From Proteiniphilum sp. UBA5384 (lineage in GTDB: Bacteria; Bacteroidota; Bacteroidia; Bacteroidales; Dysgonomonadaceae), in contig NZ_DHOS01000006.1 in NCBI RefSeq assembly GCF_002410825.1, forward strand, positions 23,406 through 81,885: a stretch of DNA of 58,480 nucleotides, written 5' to 3'. The notes beneath the pieces are model-generated. The model did not search any database. It was not told where the DNA came from and worked only from the letters and a program-made list of their open reading frames with translations. Shown here in pieces: positions 7,634 through 15,597 of this stretch (positions are counted from its first letter, which is position 1; each line of letters starts with the position of its first letter). A program made the translations under genes and the position numbers.

Positions 7634-8974
7634 ATGAATACTATAAAAAACTTACTTACGGTCTTACTGGTTGCGGTACCGTTGTTCAGTTTCGCCCAGG
7701 AATGGGATGATATTTATGCGGATCCTACCCAAAAAGAATCATCAAAGGTTCAGATAAAAGCAGAAGAGCCACAAAAAAAGAGAGTGGTAATTGTGCAGGG
7801 AGATGCATCGAACATGCAGGTAACAGCCAACGGCAGGGATGTAGACGAGTATAATCGTCGTGGTAACAATAATTTGTCGGCTGATTCTATGGCTGATCAG
7901 GAATTAAATAATTACGAAGACTATACATATACTGACCGGATTGTCCGGTTCCATGATCCGGAATCAAGCATTAAGATTACCGGCGCGGACGAGGTGATTG
8001 TCTATGTAGGCGATGATCTTTATGAAAACTACAATAACCGTGGATGGAATACCAATGTATATTTTGGTGTTGGATGGGGAGCCTCTTATTACCCCTGGTA
8101 CGATCCATGGTATTATGGTGGCTGGTATAGCCCCTGGTATTCACCTTGGTATTATGGTTGGAACAGCCCATGGTACTATAGCAGATGGTATTCTCCGTGG
8201 TATTACAGTGGATGGTATGATCCATGGTATTACGGTGGATACTGGGGCGGCGGATATCATCACGGGTTTTATGATGGATATTATAGTAGCGTGACCCGCA
8301 ATCGCTCTGGCAGGACGGGAGGAGCCTATAGAAGGAGTTCGGACAGTAGGACCTCCATGGCTAACCTATCACGGAGTACCTCATCCTCCAGGAGGAGTGC
8401 TACCGGTAGCGTATCCGGAAGGAGTTCGTCTGCGAGTACCAGAAGTGCAGTATCCGGAAGGAGCAGTTCTTCGGTAAGCAGCAGAAGTTCCGCCTCTACG
8501 CCCAGAACCAGGATCGTTGATAGTGCCGGCAGGACCTATGACTCCAGAACCGGCCAAGCCATCAACCGTTCATCCGGTAGTTCCTCAAGGTCGAGTGCTG
8601 TCAACCGCGACAATAACCAATCGACTCGTTCTTCAGGTACTTACAATAGTGGAAGGACTTCATCCGGTACTACTTATGAAAGGGGTACAACTACTCCTTC
8701 CCGTAGCAGTTCAACTTATCAGAGGAATTCAAGTACCCCGTCAAGGAGCAGTTCTACCTATGAAAGAAGTTCCGGCAGTGCTTCCGGAAGGAGTAGCAGC
8801 AGCTATTCAACGCCATCGAGAAGCAGTAGTTCTTCATCCAGAAGTTCTTCTTCTTACTCCACGCCCAGCAGAAGCAGTTCATCCTCCGGTTCTTTTGGAG
8901 GTAGTAGCGGAAGCAGTGGACGTAGCAGTTCCGGTGGGAGCAGCAGTGGTCGTTCCAGTGGTGGACGCAGATAA
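7634..8974 (+). CDS. Exported PWYY-repeat and Ser/Arg-rich low-complexity protein
   Basis: No named family recognised. The 446-residue product starts with a clean signal peptide (cleavage near FSFAQ, residue 22). Residues about 25-145 are acidic and polar. Residues about 152-222 are a tandem aromatic tract built on W-Y-S/D-P-W-Y-Y-x-G units, followed by Gly/His/Tyr. Residues about 225-446 are almost entirely Ser, Arg, Thr and Gly, with recurring SRSSS, TPSRSSS and SGRSS units, and are likely disordered. There is no lipobox. It lies 29 bases before the porin-like gene, suggesting one transcript. A surface adhesive, scaffold or matrix role is a guess from composition only. The strong codon-level repetition makes this a likely site of length variation between strains. 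Confidence 0.75.
   Translation: MNTIKNLLTVLLVAVPLFSFAQEWDDIYADPTQKESSKVQIKAEEPQKKRVVIVQGDASNMQVTANGRDVDEYNRRGNNNLSADSMADQELNNYEDYTYTDRIVRFHDPESSIKITGADEVIVYVGDDLYENYNNRGWNTNVYFGVGWGASYYPWYDPWYYGGWYSPWYSPWYYGWNSPWYYSRWYSPWYYSGWYDPWYYGGYWGGGYHHGFYDGYYSSVTRNRSGRTGGAYRRSSDSRTSMANLSRSTSSSRRSATGSVSGRSSSASTRSAVSGRSSSSVSSRSSASTPRTRIVDSAGRTYDSRTGQAINRSSGSSSRSSAVNRDNNQSTRSSGTYNSGRTSSGTTYERGTTTPSRSSSTYQRNSSTPSRSSSTYERSSGSASGRSSSSYSTPSRSSSSSSRSSSSYSTPSRSSSSSGSFGGSSGSSGRSSSGGSSSGRSSGGRR
8087..8245 (+). repeat. In-gene tandem repeat coding WYxPWYY units
   Basis: Imperfect direct repeats of about 24-36 bases with the core CCnTGGTATTAt. Each unit encodes P-W-Y-Y flanked by G-W-Y or S-W-Y. The third codon positions vary, so the protein pattern is better preserved than the DNA. 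Confidence 0.75.
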
Positions 8975-9003
8975 ACCATGTGAAAATTAATAGCTTAATT
9001 ATT

Positions 9004-10581
9004 ATGAAGAAGCTTGTTTATATCATTTTTTCATTATTCATATCGTTTCCTGCCTTATTCTCCCAAGAGCAAGGTGAAATAGATGCATTGCGTTTTTCAC
9101 GTGAAGATATATATGGTACGGCACGTGCCATGTCAATGGGGGGAGCCTTCGGTGCGCTGGGAGGAGATATGACCGGTGTATCCATTAACCCCGCGGGCAT
9201 AGCGGTTTATCGGAGTTCGGAAGTAATTGGCACACTGAATTTATCGAATGAGAAATCGAAGGTCGGTAGCAGGGATGCCAATAAATTTCAATTCAACATG
9301 GATAATATTGGATTTGTAGGCTATTTCCCATTACGAAACGATGTGATGCCGCTGATCAATTTCGGTTTTTCTTTTAATCGCCTGAAATCATTTGATAAAG
9401 ATATATATGCACAGGGGAGGCCCAATGGCAGGATGATTGATTATATGGCTCAAAAGAGTACAGATATAGGCGTTGATCCTTCCTATCTTGAATTGGGAGA
9501 TGATCTTCCTGATCCGTTCAGGGACCAACATTGGTTGACGGTGTTGGGTTTTAATTCCTATTTGCTTAATCCTGTAAAGAGCAGTGATGGTTTCTACGAT
9601 TATAAGCCGATAACAAACGGTAAGGTCGAAAATCTGATCCGCTCGTATGAAAAGGGATATATAGATAATTACGACTTCACGGTGGGAACTACCATCAATA
9701 ATGTGCTGAACATTGGATTATCTCTTTCGGTAAAGGACATTTATTATAAACTGGCGAGTGATCTTCAGGAAGATTTTGGAGGAGGAAACTCTTATACCCT
9801 GACCAATTTTACAACTGTCAGTGGCGCAGGAGTAGGTGCCAAACTGGGAGCGATCTACCGGCCTATCAATGCGTTGCGCATCGGATTTGCCTGGCATACT
9901 CCCATCAGATATTTACTGACGGAAGAATTTGCCGCACAAACCACTGATTATCTGGCTGGATTGGTAGACGATGAGAATTATAAACCGGGAGGAACAACGT
10001 TTTCTGCCAGATATAGTAATGATTATGATCTGAAGATCCCCGGTAAGATTGTTGCCAGTATCGCTACAGTATTGAGTAATAATTTTATTGCCAGCGTCGA
10101 TTATGAGTTGGTAAATTATAGTAAGATGAAGTTAAAGGAAAATTCGTTGATCGATCCGTCATGGTATGATCAAAGCAATGAATATATCAAGGAAGATCAT
10201 ACCACGGCATCGACAGTAAAAATTGGAATGGAATATCGAATTACACCCCAATTCTCCGCAAGGCTCGGCTATGCATGGATGCAGAATCCTTATAAGGATA
10301 ACGGAGGTTTAAGTCAGTTTGGAGAGCCCTACCTGGGTGCTAATACTTCAAATACTATTTTCCGAATAGAGGGTGACACCAATTATTTTACCGGCGGACT
10401 CGGTTATCGTTTCAACAGGAACTTTTATCTTGATATGGCATTGGTGTATAAAACCCAGAAGGATGACTTGTATCCTTTCCCGAATACATACGAAGGGAGC
10501 CAGCAGATTATTGACGCAACTCCCTTTTCCCTGAAAAATAATTCCATCAGAGGATTGCTTACCTTAGGGTATAGATTTTAA
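9004..10581 (+). CDS. OmpP1/FadL-like outer membrane transport protein
   Basis: A 525-residue outer-membrane beta-barrel of the FadL/TodX/OmpP1 kind, which carries hydrophobic compounds across the outer membrane. After a signal peptide (cleavage near ALFSQ) comes the family's N-terminal hatch: DIYGTARAMSMGGAFGALGGDMTGVSINPAG, whose A-R-A-x-x-M-G-G-A and D-x-x-x-x-x-x-NPAG features are diagnostic (written here as one motif over residues about 36-65). The remainder is alternating beta strands ending in Phe (LLTLGYRF), the usual C-terminal sorting residue of barrels. An upstream in-frame ATG at 8980 gives an implausible N-extension, so 9004 is chosen. It follows the PWYY gene by 29 bases. Bacteroides homologues are often called hemin receptors; the substrate here is unknown. 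Confidence 0.85.
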   Translation: MKKLVYIIFSLFISFPALFSQEQGEIDALRFSREDIYGTARAMSMGGAFGALGGDMTGVSINPAGIAVYRSSEVIGTLNLSNEKSKVGSRDANKFQFNMDNIGFVGYFPLRNDVMPLINFGFSFNRLKSFDKDIYAQGRPNGRMIDYMAQKSTDIGVDPSYLELGDDLPDPFRDQHWLTVLGFNSYLLNPVKSSDGFYDYKPITNGKVENLIRSYEKGYIDNYDFTVGTTINNVLNIGLSLSVKDIYYKLASDLQEDFGGGNSYTLTNFTTVSGAGVGAKLGAIYRPINALRIGFAWHTPIRYLLTEEFAAQTTDYLAGLVDDENYKPGGTTFSARYSNDYDLKIPGKIVASIATVLSNNFIASVDYELVNYSKMKLKENSLIDPSWYDQSNEYIKEDHTTASTVKIGMEYRITPQFSARLGYAWMQNPYKDNGGLSQFGEPYLGANTSNTIFRIEGDTNYFTGGLGYRFNRNFYLDMALVYKTQKDDLYPFPNTYEGSQQIIDATPFSLKNNSIRGLLTLGYRF

Positions 10582-10610
10582 TATTCTTGTGAAATAATAA
10601 AATTTCTGTC

Positions 10611-10840
10611 AAAAAAAAGCCGGGACAATCCAGTGAGGGAACTGAAAAAGGTTCAATATTTCAGCCTAGTCCTTTTTGGCTCTACTAAAAATAAAGTTCG
10701 CCCGATTCCTTTCATTGGATTTGGCGAACTTTTCTGATTTTTCCACGATTTCTTTAGAATGCATCCCAGAGGTAATATTAGCGTTTAGATGATTGCCGTA
10801 TCTCCATCTTTAGATGTGGTATAGTTCCCGGCTTTTTTTG
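10611..10840 (+). ncRNA. Candidate structured RNA (6S-like size) or MITE in the porin-panB gap; strand uncertain
   Basis: The 375-base gap 10582-10956 holds no ORF but a striking fold. Bases 10612-10625 (A7 then GCCGGGA) pair perfectly over 14 bp with 10826-10839 (TCCCGGC then T7). Inside, 10693-10702 and 10723-10732 form a perfect 10-bp stem (AAAGTTCGCC/GGCGAACTTT), and smaller hairpins occur (CAGT..ACTG near 10632; CATCT-TT-AGATG near 10804). A long closing stem, an open middle and an apical stem in about 230 nt resemble the plan of 6S RNA, and the T7 end would serve as terminator. The A tract/T tract symmetry means the minus strand is equally possible, and a MITE with 14-bp terminal inverted repeats is a real alternative. 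No target-site duplication is visible. Confidence 0.45.
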
Positions 10841-10899
10841 GTGTGTGTGGACAATGAAGGTTTACTGAAGAAAAAGTGGAAAGTAATCTGTAAAAGCAC

Positions 10900-10907
10900 T
10901 ACCTTTG
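10900..10907 (+). promoter_or_regulatory. -7 element TACCTTTG before panB
   Basis: Exact TAnnTTTG match 49 bases before the panB start at 10957. No clear -33 box. Confidence 0.55.
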
Positions 10908-10956
10908 CACAATAGAGCAATTCCATTTTATATAAATCATTTAAACTTTATAAGAG

Positions 10957-11793
10957 ATGTCAGAAGACAAAAAAGGGTATCTCTCTGCCGGAAACCAAAA
11001 GAAAGTGACCACGCATCGCCTGCAAGAGATGAAGCAGCATGGCGAAAAAATATCGATGCTCACAGCTTATGATTATTCCATGGCATCGGTGATCGACCAG
11101 GCAGGAATAGACGTAATTCTGGTGGGAGACTCTGCTTCGAACGTGATGGCGGGAAATACTACAACTTTACCGATCACGGTAGACCAGATGATTTATCATG
11201 GTAAATCGGTGATGAACGGCGTAAAAAGAGCCATGGTGGTGGTAGATATGCCTTTCGGCAGTTATCAGGGTAATCCTTATGAAGCTGTAACCAATGCCGT
11301 AAGGATGATGAAAGAGACGCAGGCCGACTGTTTGAAGCTGGAAGGAGGAAAAGAAGTCATCGAATCGATCAGGGCTATCCTGCATGCGGGAATCCCGGTC
11401 ATGGGGCACCTGGGACTGATGCCGCAATCGATCAACAAATATGGGACTTACGCCGTAAGGGCAAAAGAAGAGGACGAAGCCGGTAAACTGTTAGAAGATG
11501 CCCGCATGTTACAGAAAGTAGGATGTTGCGCCATTGTATTGGAGAAAATTCCGGCAGAACTGGCCGGTAAAGTAACTGCAGAACTGGTTGTCCCTACCAT
11601 CGGAATTGGTGCTGGCCCTTATGTGGACGGACAAGTGCTGGTGATGCAGGATATGCTGGGTCTTAATAAGGGATTTTCACCCCGTTTTCTACGCAGATAC
11701 GCCGATCTTTTCGGTGTGGTTACCTCAGCCGTGCAGCAATATGTACAGGATGTGAAATCGTCCGGTTTCCCCTCGGCAGAAGAAAGCTACTGA
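10957..11793 (+). CDS. panB: 3-methyl-2-oxobutanoate hydroxymethyltransferase
   Basis: First step of pantothenate (coenzyme A) synthesis: transfers a hydroxymethyl group from methylene-tetrahydrofolate to 2-oxoisovalerate. The 278-residue length is normal for the family. Recognisable motifs are the start MLTAYDYSMA, the metal ligands in VGDS and VDMPFGSY, KLEGG, GHLGLMPQ, and the catalytic Glu in VLEKIPAELA, then PTIGIGAGP, which all sit in the expected order. It has its own promoter-like box at 10900 and ends 13 bases from a convergent gene, so it is probably transcribed alone. panC and panD are not in this window. Confidence 0.97.
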   Translation: MSEDKKGYLSAGNQKKVTTHRLQEMKQHGEKISMLTAYDYSMASVIDQAGIDVILVGDSASNVMAGNTTTLPITVDQMIYHGKSVMNGVKRAMVVVDMPFGSYQGNPYEAVTNAVRMMKETQADCLKLEGGKEVIESIRAILHAGIPVMGHLGLMPQSINKYGTYAVRAKEEDEAGKLLEDARMLQKVGCCAIVLEKIPAELAGKVTAELVVPTIGIGAGPYVDGQVLVMQDMLGLNKGFSPRFLRRYADLFGVVTSAVQQYVQDVKSSGFPSAEESY

Positions 11794-11806
11794 TGCAACG
11801 AAACAA

Positions 11807-12262
11807 CTATTGAACAATTTGCCGGTAAAGAGGGACTTCAGTGAGGTAATGGTATGACTGCTGTTGATAGTCCATCCGGCAGCAATGATGCTTTAGGCCG
11901 TTAGAGACGATGATATAGGGTACTTTCAGTACACTGTTGTAGCGGGTAATCTGGTCGAAAACCTCCTGGGTGATAGAGATGTCAGGTCTTTTATATTCCA
12001 CAATCATCACCGGGGTCAGTTGTCGGTTATAGACTACCGTATCACATCTCCTGGAGAGGGAATTGAGTTTGATGCCTGCTTCATTCGCGATAAGCGAAGC
12101 GGGAAACTGTTTCTCAGAAATAAGATAGTGGACAAAATGCTGGCGTACCCACTCCTCGGGTGTGAGCATTACATATTTTTTTCGTAATGGATCGAAAATC
12201 TCCAACACTTCGCCTTTTTTGCGTATTTTTGTATTGAATGATGGCAAATTTAAATTGTGCAT
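11807..12262 (-). CDS. Orphan HsdR N-terminal-like (type I restriction R-subunit) nuclease-domain protein
   Basis: A 151-residue protein resembling the HSDR_N_2 domain found at the N-terminus of type I restriction R subunits and in stand-alone Bacteroidota proteins. The PD-(D/E)xK-like core is visible: SRRCDTVVYN supplies the Asp, and MIVEYKRPDI supplies the E-x-K. An N-terminal helical part (RKKYVMLTPEEWVRQHFVHYL) precedes it. There are no helicase, HsdM or HsdS genes nearby, so it is not a complete restriction system. The start at 12262 (MHNLNLPSF) is preferred over 12298 because the longer form would run into the divergent amn promoter. Family assignment is good; its activity is unknown. 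Confidence 0.8.
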   Translation of the reverse strand: MHNLNLPSFNTKIRKKGEVLEIFDPLRKKYVMLTPEEWVRQHFVHYLISEKQFPASLIANEAGIKLNSLSRRCDTVVYNRQLTPVMIVEYKRPDISITQEVFDQITRYNSVLKVPYIIVSNGLKHHCCRMDYQQQSYHYLTEVPLYRQIVQ

Positions 12263-12266
12263 TTGT

Positions 12267-12274
12267 ATCTTTGC
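12267..12274 (+). promoter_or_regulatory. -7 element TATCTTTG for amn
   Basis: Exact TAnnTTTG match 41 bases before the amn start. It lies between the divergent starts of the HsdR_N-like gene (12262) and amn (12316). Confidence 0.55.
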
Positions 12275-12315
12275 TTTTAGAACAATCGTAACGGACACAA
12301 AATTACCTTTTTTAT

Positions 12316-13092
12316 ATGAGAACGAAACAGGAAATAGTGGAGAATTGGCTACCCCGATACACGAAAAGACCGCTGACCGAGTTTTCGAAATTTATCCTGC
12401 TGACTAATTTTCAAAAATACGTCGAAATTTTTGCAAATCATTTCAATACTCCCATCATCGGTCTGGATGCCAATATGCCCAATGCTTCTGCGGAGGGAAT
12501 CACTATCATTAATTTTGGAATGGGTAGTGCCAATGCTGCTACTATCATGGATCTGCTGAGTGCGGTATCTCCAACGGCTGTACTTTTCCTGGGAAAATGT
12601 GGCGCATTGAAATCAAGGAGTAGCCTGGGCGATTATATTTTACCTATTGCCGCCATCCGTGGCGAGGGTACATCGAACGACTATTTCCCCCCCGAAGTAC
12701 CTTCTTTGCCTGCATTCAGCTTATTGCGTGCAGTCTCTTCCAATGTGCGTGATTTTAACCACGATTACTGGACTGGCACAGTATACACTACTAACCGGCG
12801 CGTATGGGAGTATGACGATGATTTCAAGAATTATCTGCGCCAAATACGTGCAATGGCAGTAGATATGGAGACAGCCACTCTTTTTACCTGTGGCTTTGCC
12901 AACCGTATTTCTACCGGAGCGTTGTTGCTTGTATCCGACCAGCCTCTTATCTCCACAGGAGTGAAAACAGAGAAAAGCGACCAGCATATTACCGAAAATT
13001 TTGTAGAGGAACATGTGAAGATCGGTATCAAATCACTTTCATCCATCATGAACAGAGGTTCTACCATCAAACATCTTCGGTTCGACTGGTAA
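12316..13092 (+). CDS. amn: AMP nucleosidase
   Basis: Splits AMP into adenine and ribose-5-phosphate, a cytoplasmic purine-balance step. The 258-residue product matches the short Bacteroidota AMP nucleosidase, a PNP/UDP-phosphorylase-fold enzyme without the long N-terminal regulatory region of the E. coli form. Seen are the core strand IINFGMGSANAATIMDLL, FLGKCGALK, the purine/ribose site segment VDMETATLF with the E-T pair, and LLVSDQPL with the catalytic Asp. It is followed 33 bases later by holA in the same direction. General nucleoside phosphorylase activity is the alternative, but the overall match to the Bacteroidota Amn type is good. Confidence 0.88.
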   Translation: MRTKQEIVENWLPRYTKRPLTEFSKFILLTNFQKYVEIFANHFNTPIIGLDANMPNASAEGITIINFGMGSANAATIMDLLSAVSPTAVLFLGKCGALKSRSSLGDYILPIAAIRGEGTSNDYFPPEVPSLPAFSLLRAVSSNVRDFNHDYWTGTVYTTNRRVWEYDDDFKNYLRQIRAMAVDMETATLFTCGFANRISTGALLLVSDQPLISTGVKTEKSDQHITENFVEEHVKIGIKSLSSIMNRGSTIKHLRFDW

Positions 13093-13125
13093 TCAACAAA
13101 TCAGTAAATCATCATATCAATTTCA

Positions 13126-14148
13126 ATGGCTGCAACCACACAATCATCTTTCAACGCTATCCGGAACGATATATTGCAACGTCGATTCAAGCCTGTATAT
13201 CTTTTTATGGGCGAGGAATCCTATTTCATAGATGTACTTACTGATTTACTTTCTGATACCGTACTTACCGAAACGGAGAAAGATTTTAATATGCTTACTT
13301 TCTATGGAGTGGATGCCGATGTGAATCTTATTATTGCCTCTGCACGCCGATTCCCTATGATGGCGAAATACCAGCTGGTTATAGTGAAAGAAGCGCAAAA
13401 CCTCGATAAGTTCGAGTTGCTCGATCTTTATGCTAAAAATCCGATGCCTTCTACTATCCTGGTGATCAACTATAAACATGGATCCATAGATAAAAGGAAA
13501 GCGGTAGTAAAAAGTATCCTCAAGATAGGGGAAGTATTCGAATCAAAAAAATTGTACGAAAACCAAATACCGACTTTTATACAGTCGTGGCTGAAAGAAA
13601 AAGAAATAGGTATCGACGAGAAATCGGCCCAGATGTTGACAGATTTTGTGGGTAACGATATCAGTAAGCTTATCCCTCAACTTCAGAAATTAGAAGTTTC
13701 ACTTCCTGAAGGGCAGCGGCGGATCACCTCGGAGCTTATCGAGAAGAATGTAGGTATCAGCAAGGATTATAATAACTTTGAACTGCAGAAAGCCATTATC
13801 ACGAAAAATGTAGTAGCTGCCAATCGGATCGTAGATTACTTTGACAAAAATCCGAAAGAAAATCCAATGATGGCCACAATTGCCATACTCTTCAATTATT
13901 TCAGTAATCTACTGGAATGCTTCTGGCTACCCAATAAAGATGAGCAGAGCGTTATGAATGCCTTGAATATGAGATCGGCTTTTTTTGTCCGTGATTATAT
14001 GATAGGACTGAAAAATTACAGTGCCCAAAAAGTGATGCAAATCATATCAGACCTGAGGACATTTGATGCCCGGTCGAAAGGTGTTGATAATATATCTGCA
14101 TCACAAGGATACCTTTTAAGAGAGTTGATTTACAGGATTATGCACTAA
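13126..14148 (+). CDS. holA: DNA polymerase III subunit delta
   Basis: Clamp-loader delta subunit, which opens the sliding clamp during replication. The 340-residue length is typical. The N-terminal segment RRFKPVYLFMGEESYFID is the family's opening strand and degenerate ATP-fold, VIVKEAQNLDKF fits the following strand, and LTDFVGNDISKLIPQLQKL is the characteristic delta motif (L-G-D-L-x-x-L-x-N-E-L-x-K-L in others). The C-terminal helical bundle runs to the end. It probably shares a transcript with amn (33-base gap). The pairing of amn with holA has no obvious functional sense. Confidence 0.92.
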   Translation: MAATTQSSFNAIRNDILQRRFKPVYLFMGEESYFIDVLTDLLSDTVLTETEKDFNMLTFYGVDADVNLIIASARRFPMMAKYQLVIVKEAQNLDKFELLDLYAKNPMPSTILVINYKHGSIDKRKAVVKSILKIGEVFESKKLYENQIPTFIQSWLKEKEIGIDEKSAQMLTDFVGNDISKLIPQLQKLEVSLPEGQRRITSELIEKNVGISKDYNNFELQKAIITKNVVAANRIVDYFDKNPKENPMMATIAILFNYFSNLLECFWLPNKDEQSVMNALNMRSAFFVRDYMIGLKNYSAQKVMQIISDLRTFDARSKGVDNISASQGYLLRELIYRIMH

Positions 14149-14213
14149 TTCAAAAAGTCCGGTTGAATGAAAATTCATCTCTTAATCTCTATAAATACAG
14201 CAGTCGGCTTAAA

Positions 14214-14834
14214 TTAATTTTTTGTAATCCAATCCACTATCTTATTACTCAAAGGACTCTCTTTTGGCATTACGACATCTACCAATTGTCCCTCTTCGTT
14301 AATTAAATACTTCTGGAAATTCCATGTTACCTTCTGGTCCAAAACTCCATTCTCCGACTTTTTTGTGAGCCACCGGTACAGTGGAGCCTGATCTTTTCCT
14401 TTCACACTGATCTTTTCCATCATAGGAAAAGTCACTCCATAATTTACTGTACAAAACTCCTTGATTTCCTGATTGCTGCCGGGTTCCTGACCAAGAAAAT
14501 TATTGGCCGGGAAACCAATTATCACGAAATTCATATCTTTGTATTTATCATAGAGCTCCTGTAATTCCTTATATTGGGGCGTTAATCCACATTTTGAAGC
14601 TACATTCACTATCAGCACTTTTTTTCCTCTCAGGGAGTCCAGTCTAAAGTTATTTCCGTTAATATCATTCACGCTAAAATCGTATAAAACCTTTTTTCCT
14701 TCCATATCTTGTTTGTTTTCTGTCTGTTTTTCTATTTCCAGCTCTTTTTTATGATGTTTATTCTGACCGCTGCATTGAAGCGTGGCAAAACTCAATAATA
14801 GAATACTGCAAAATTTTATAGTAGATAATCCCAT
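14214..14834 (-). CDS. Glutathione peroxidase family lipoprotein (Cys type)
   Basis: A thiol peroxidase of the glutathione-peroxidase fold, here anchored as a lipoprotein. The signal contains lipobox TLQC and a charged linker (residues about 28-45 of the protein) before the enzyme. Active-site motifs are NVASKCGLTPQY with the peroxidatic Cys (TGT codon, not TGA, so not selenocysteine), the Gln in FLGQEPG, and the Trp-Asn of VTWNFQKYL. The reductant is probably thioredoxin-like rather than glutathione. Two starts are possible, 14834 and 14846, both leaving a usable signal. It is convergent with holA, 65 bases apart. An envelope location implies defence against periplasmic peroxides; that is inference. 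Confidence 0.9.
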   Translation of the reverse strand: MGLSTIKFCSILLLSFATLQCSGQNKHHKKELEIEKQTENKQDMEGKKVLYDFSVNDINGNNFRLDSLRGKKVLIVNVASKCGLTPQYKELQELYDKYKDMNFVIIGFPANNFLGQEPGSNQEIKEFCTVNYGVTFPMMEKISVKGKDQAPLYRWLTKKSENGVLDQKVTWNFQKYLINEEGQLVDVVMPKESPLSNKIVDWITKN

Positions 14835-14846
14835 AACTTCATTCAC

Positions 14847-15596
14847 TTTATATATTATATTTAAACAGTCCTGAAGAATAACAGTTCATTCCGGTCAATA
14901 TTTTTTACATAAAAAATATTGATCATCAAGAAACACTATAAAATATTATGTATCAAATATATAAACTTATTTTAGACCCTCAGGAGTGGAATATATTTAT
15001 TTATCACTAACCCACTACAGATTTGTGCTATTCTGTGGCAATTTTGCGGTATAAATTATAAAGTAGGGTGCAATCATATACAAATGTAATAAAACAGGCA
15101 GGCAGAGAAAAATTACAAAAGTAAATAATATGAAAATGAACATTTGTTTACGCATTGTTTGGAATCATCAAATATACCGATTTACATAAATACATCGATA
15201 TTGTTAACATTCTATTTCAAGCTAAATATATGCATATTATATTACTATATATCAATATATTAATCTTATTATGTAAACTTAAAAAATAGATTCTTGCTGA
15301 AATACCATCAAATACATTCAATTTGGGTTAAAAATATAAATATTAATAATTATATATATATATATATCAGATTAATATAGAAAATATATATAGTTTAAAT
15401 TTAGTGATTATATTTATATTTAGATTTATATATTCCCCATAAAATACAAAAGTAATCAATGAGATGAACAAATGTAAATTACAAATGTATTAACAATCCA
15501 TTCTCATTTGTAAATAATTTGTTTTACATTTGTATCGGAAATTTGTAGCATGATTATCCATTATTTCGAAATAAACAACGTCTAAAATACAAATGT
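14847..15596. other. AT-rich 750-base intergenic region between peroxidase and XRE genes
   Basis: No convincing ORF in either direction. Base composition is far more A/T-rich than the genes around it, with a TA microsatellite at about 15351-15367 and several poly(A)/poly(T) runs, so intrinsic curvature or binding of nucleoid proteins is plausible. The left part carries the inverted repeat at 14895; the right 130 bases carry the TACAAATGTA array described separately; single copies occur at 15079-15088 and, less perfectly, at about 15139-15150. Confidence 0.7.
14895..14922. repeat. Perfect 12-bp inverted repeat with 4-base loop
   Basis: TCAATATTTTTT and AAAAAATATTGA flank ACAT. It lies 61 bases upstream of the peroxidase start and could be a regulator site or a cruciform. 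It is all A/T apart from one C/G pair, so it is weak as a terminator. Confidence 0.6.
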
Positions 15597-15597
15597 A
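15467..15597 (+). promoter_or_regulatory. Array of TACAAATGTA-type palindromes, putative XRE autoregulatory operators
   Basis: Sites: 15467-15477 (AACAAATGTAA), 15480-15489 (TACAAATGTA), 15505-15513 (CATTTGTAA), 15525-15534 (TACATTTGTA), a half site ATTTGTA at 15541, and 15588-15597 (TACAAATGTA, touching the XRE start codon). TACAAATGTA and TACATTTGTA are reverse complements. The copy at 15525 contains TACATTTG, a perfect TAnnTTTG -7 box, so a repressor bound there would cover the core promoter, and one bound at 15588 would cover the start codon. The assignment to the XRE protein is inference from position. Confidence 0.62.

Noticed and set aside
8200..8974. Ser-rich coding tract as a non-coding microsatellite or frameshifted gene
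   Set aside because: One continuous frame with a signal peptide and consistent protein-level repeats; the alternative frames do not keep the pattern.
14574..14596. Possible selenocysteine in the glutathione peroxidase
   Set aside because: The peroxidatic position is a TGT cysteine codon and there is no in-frame TGA.
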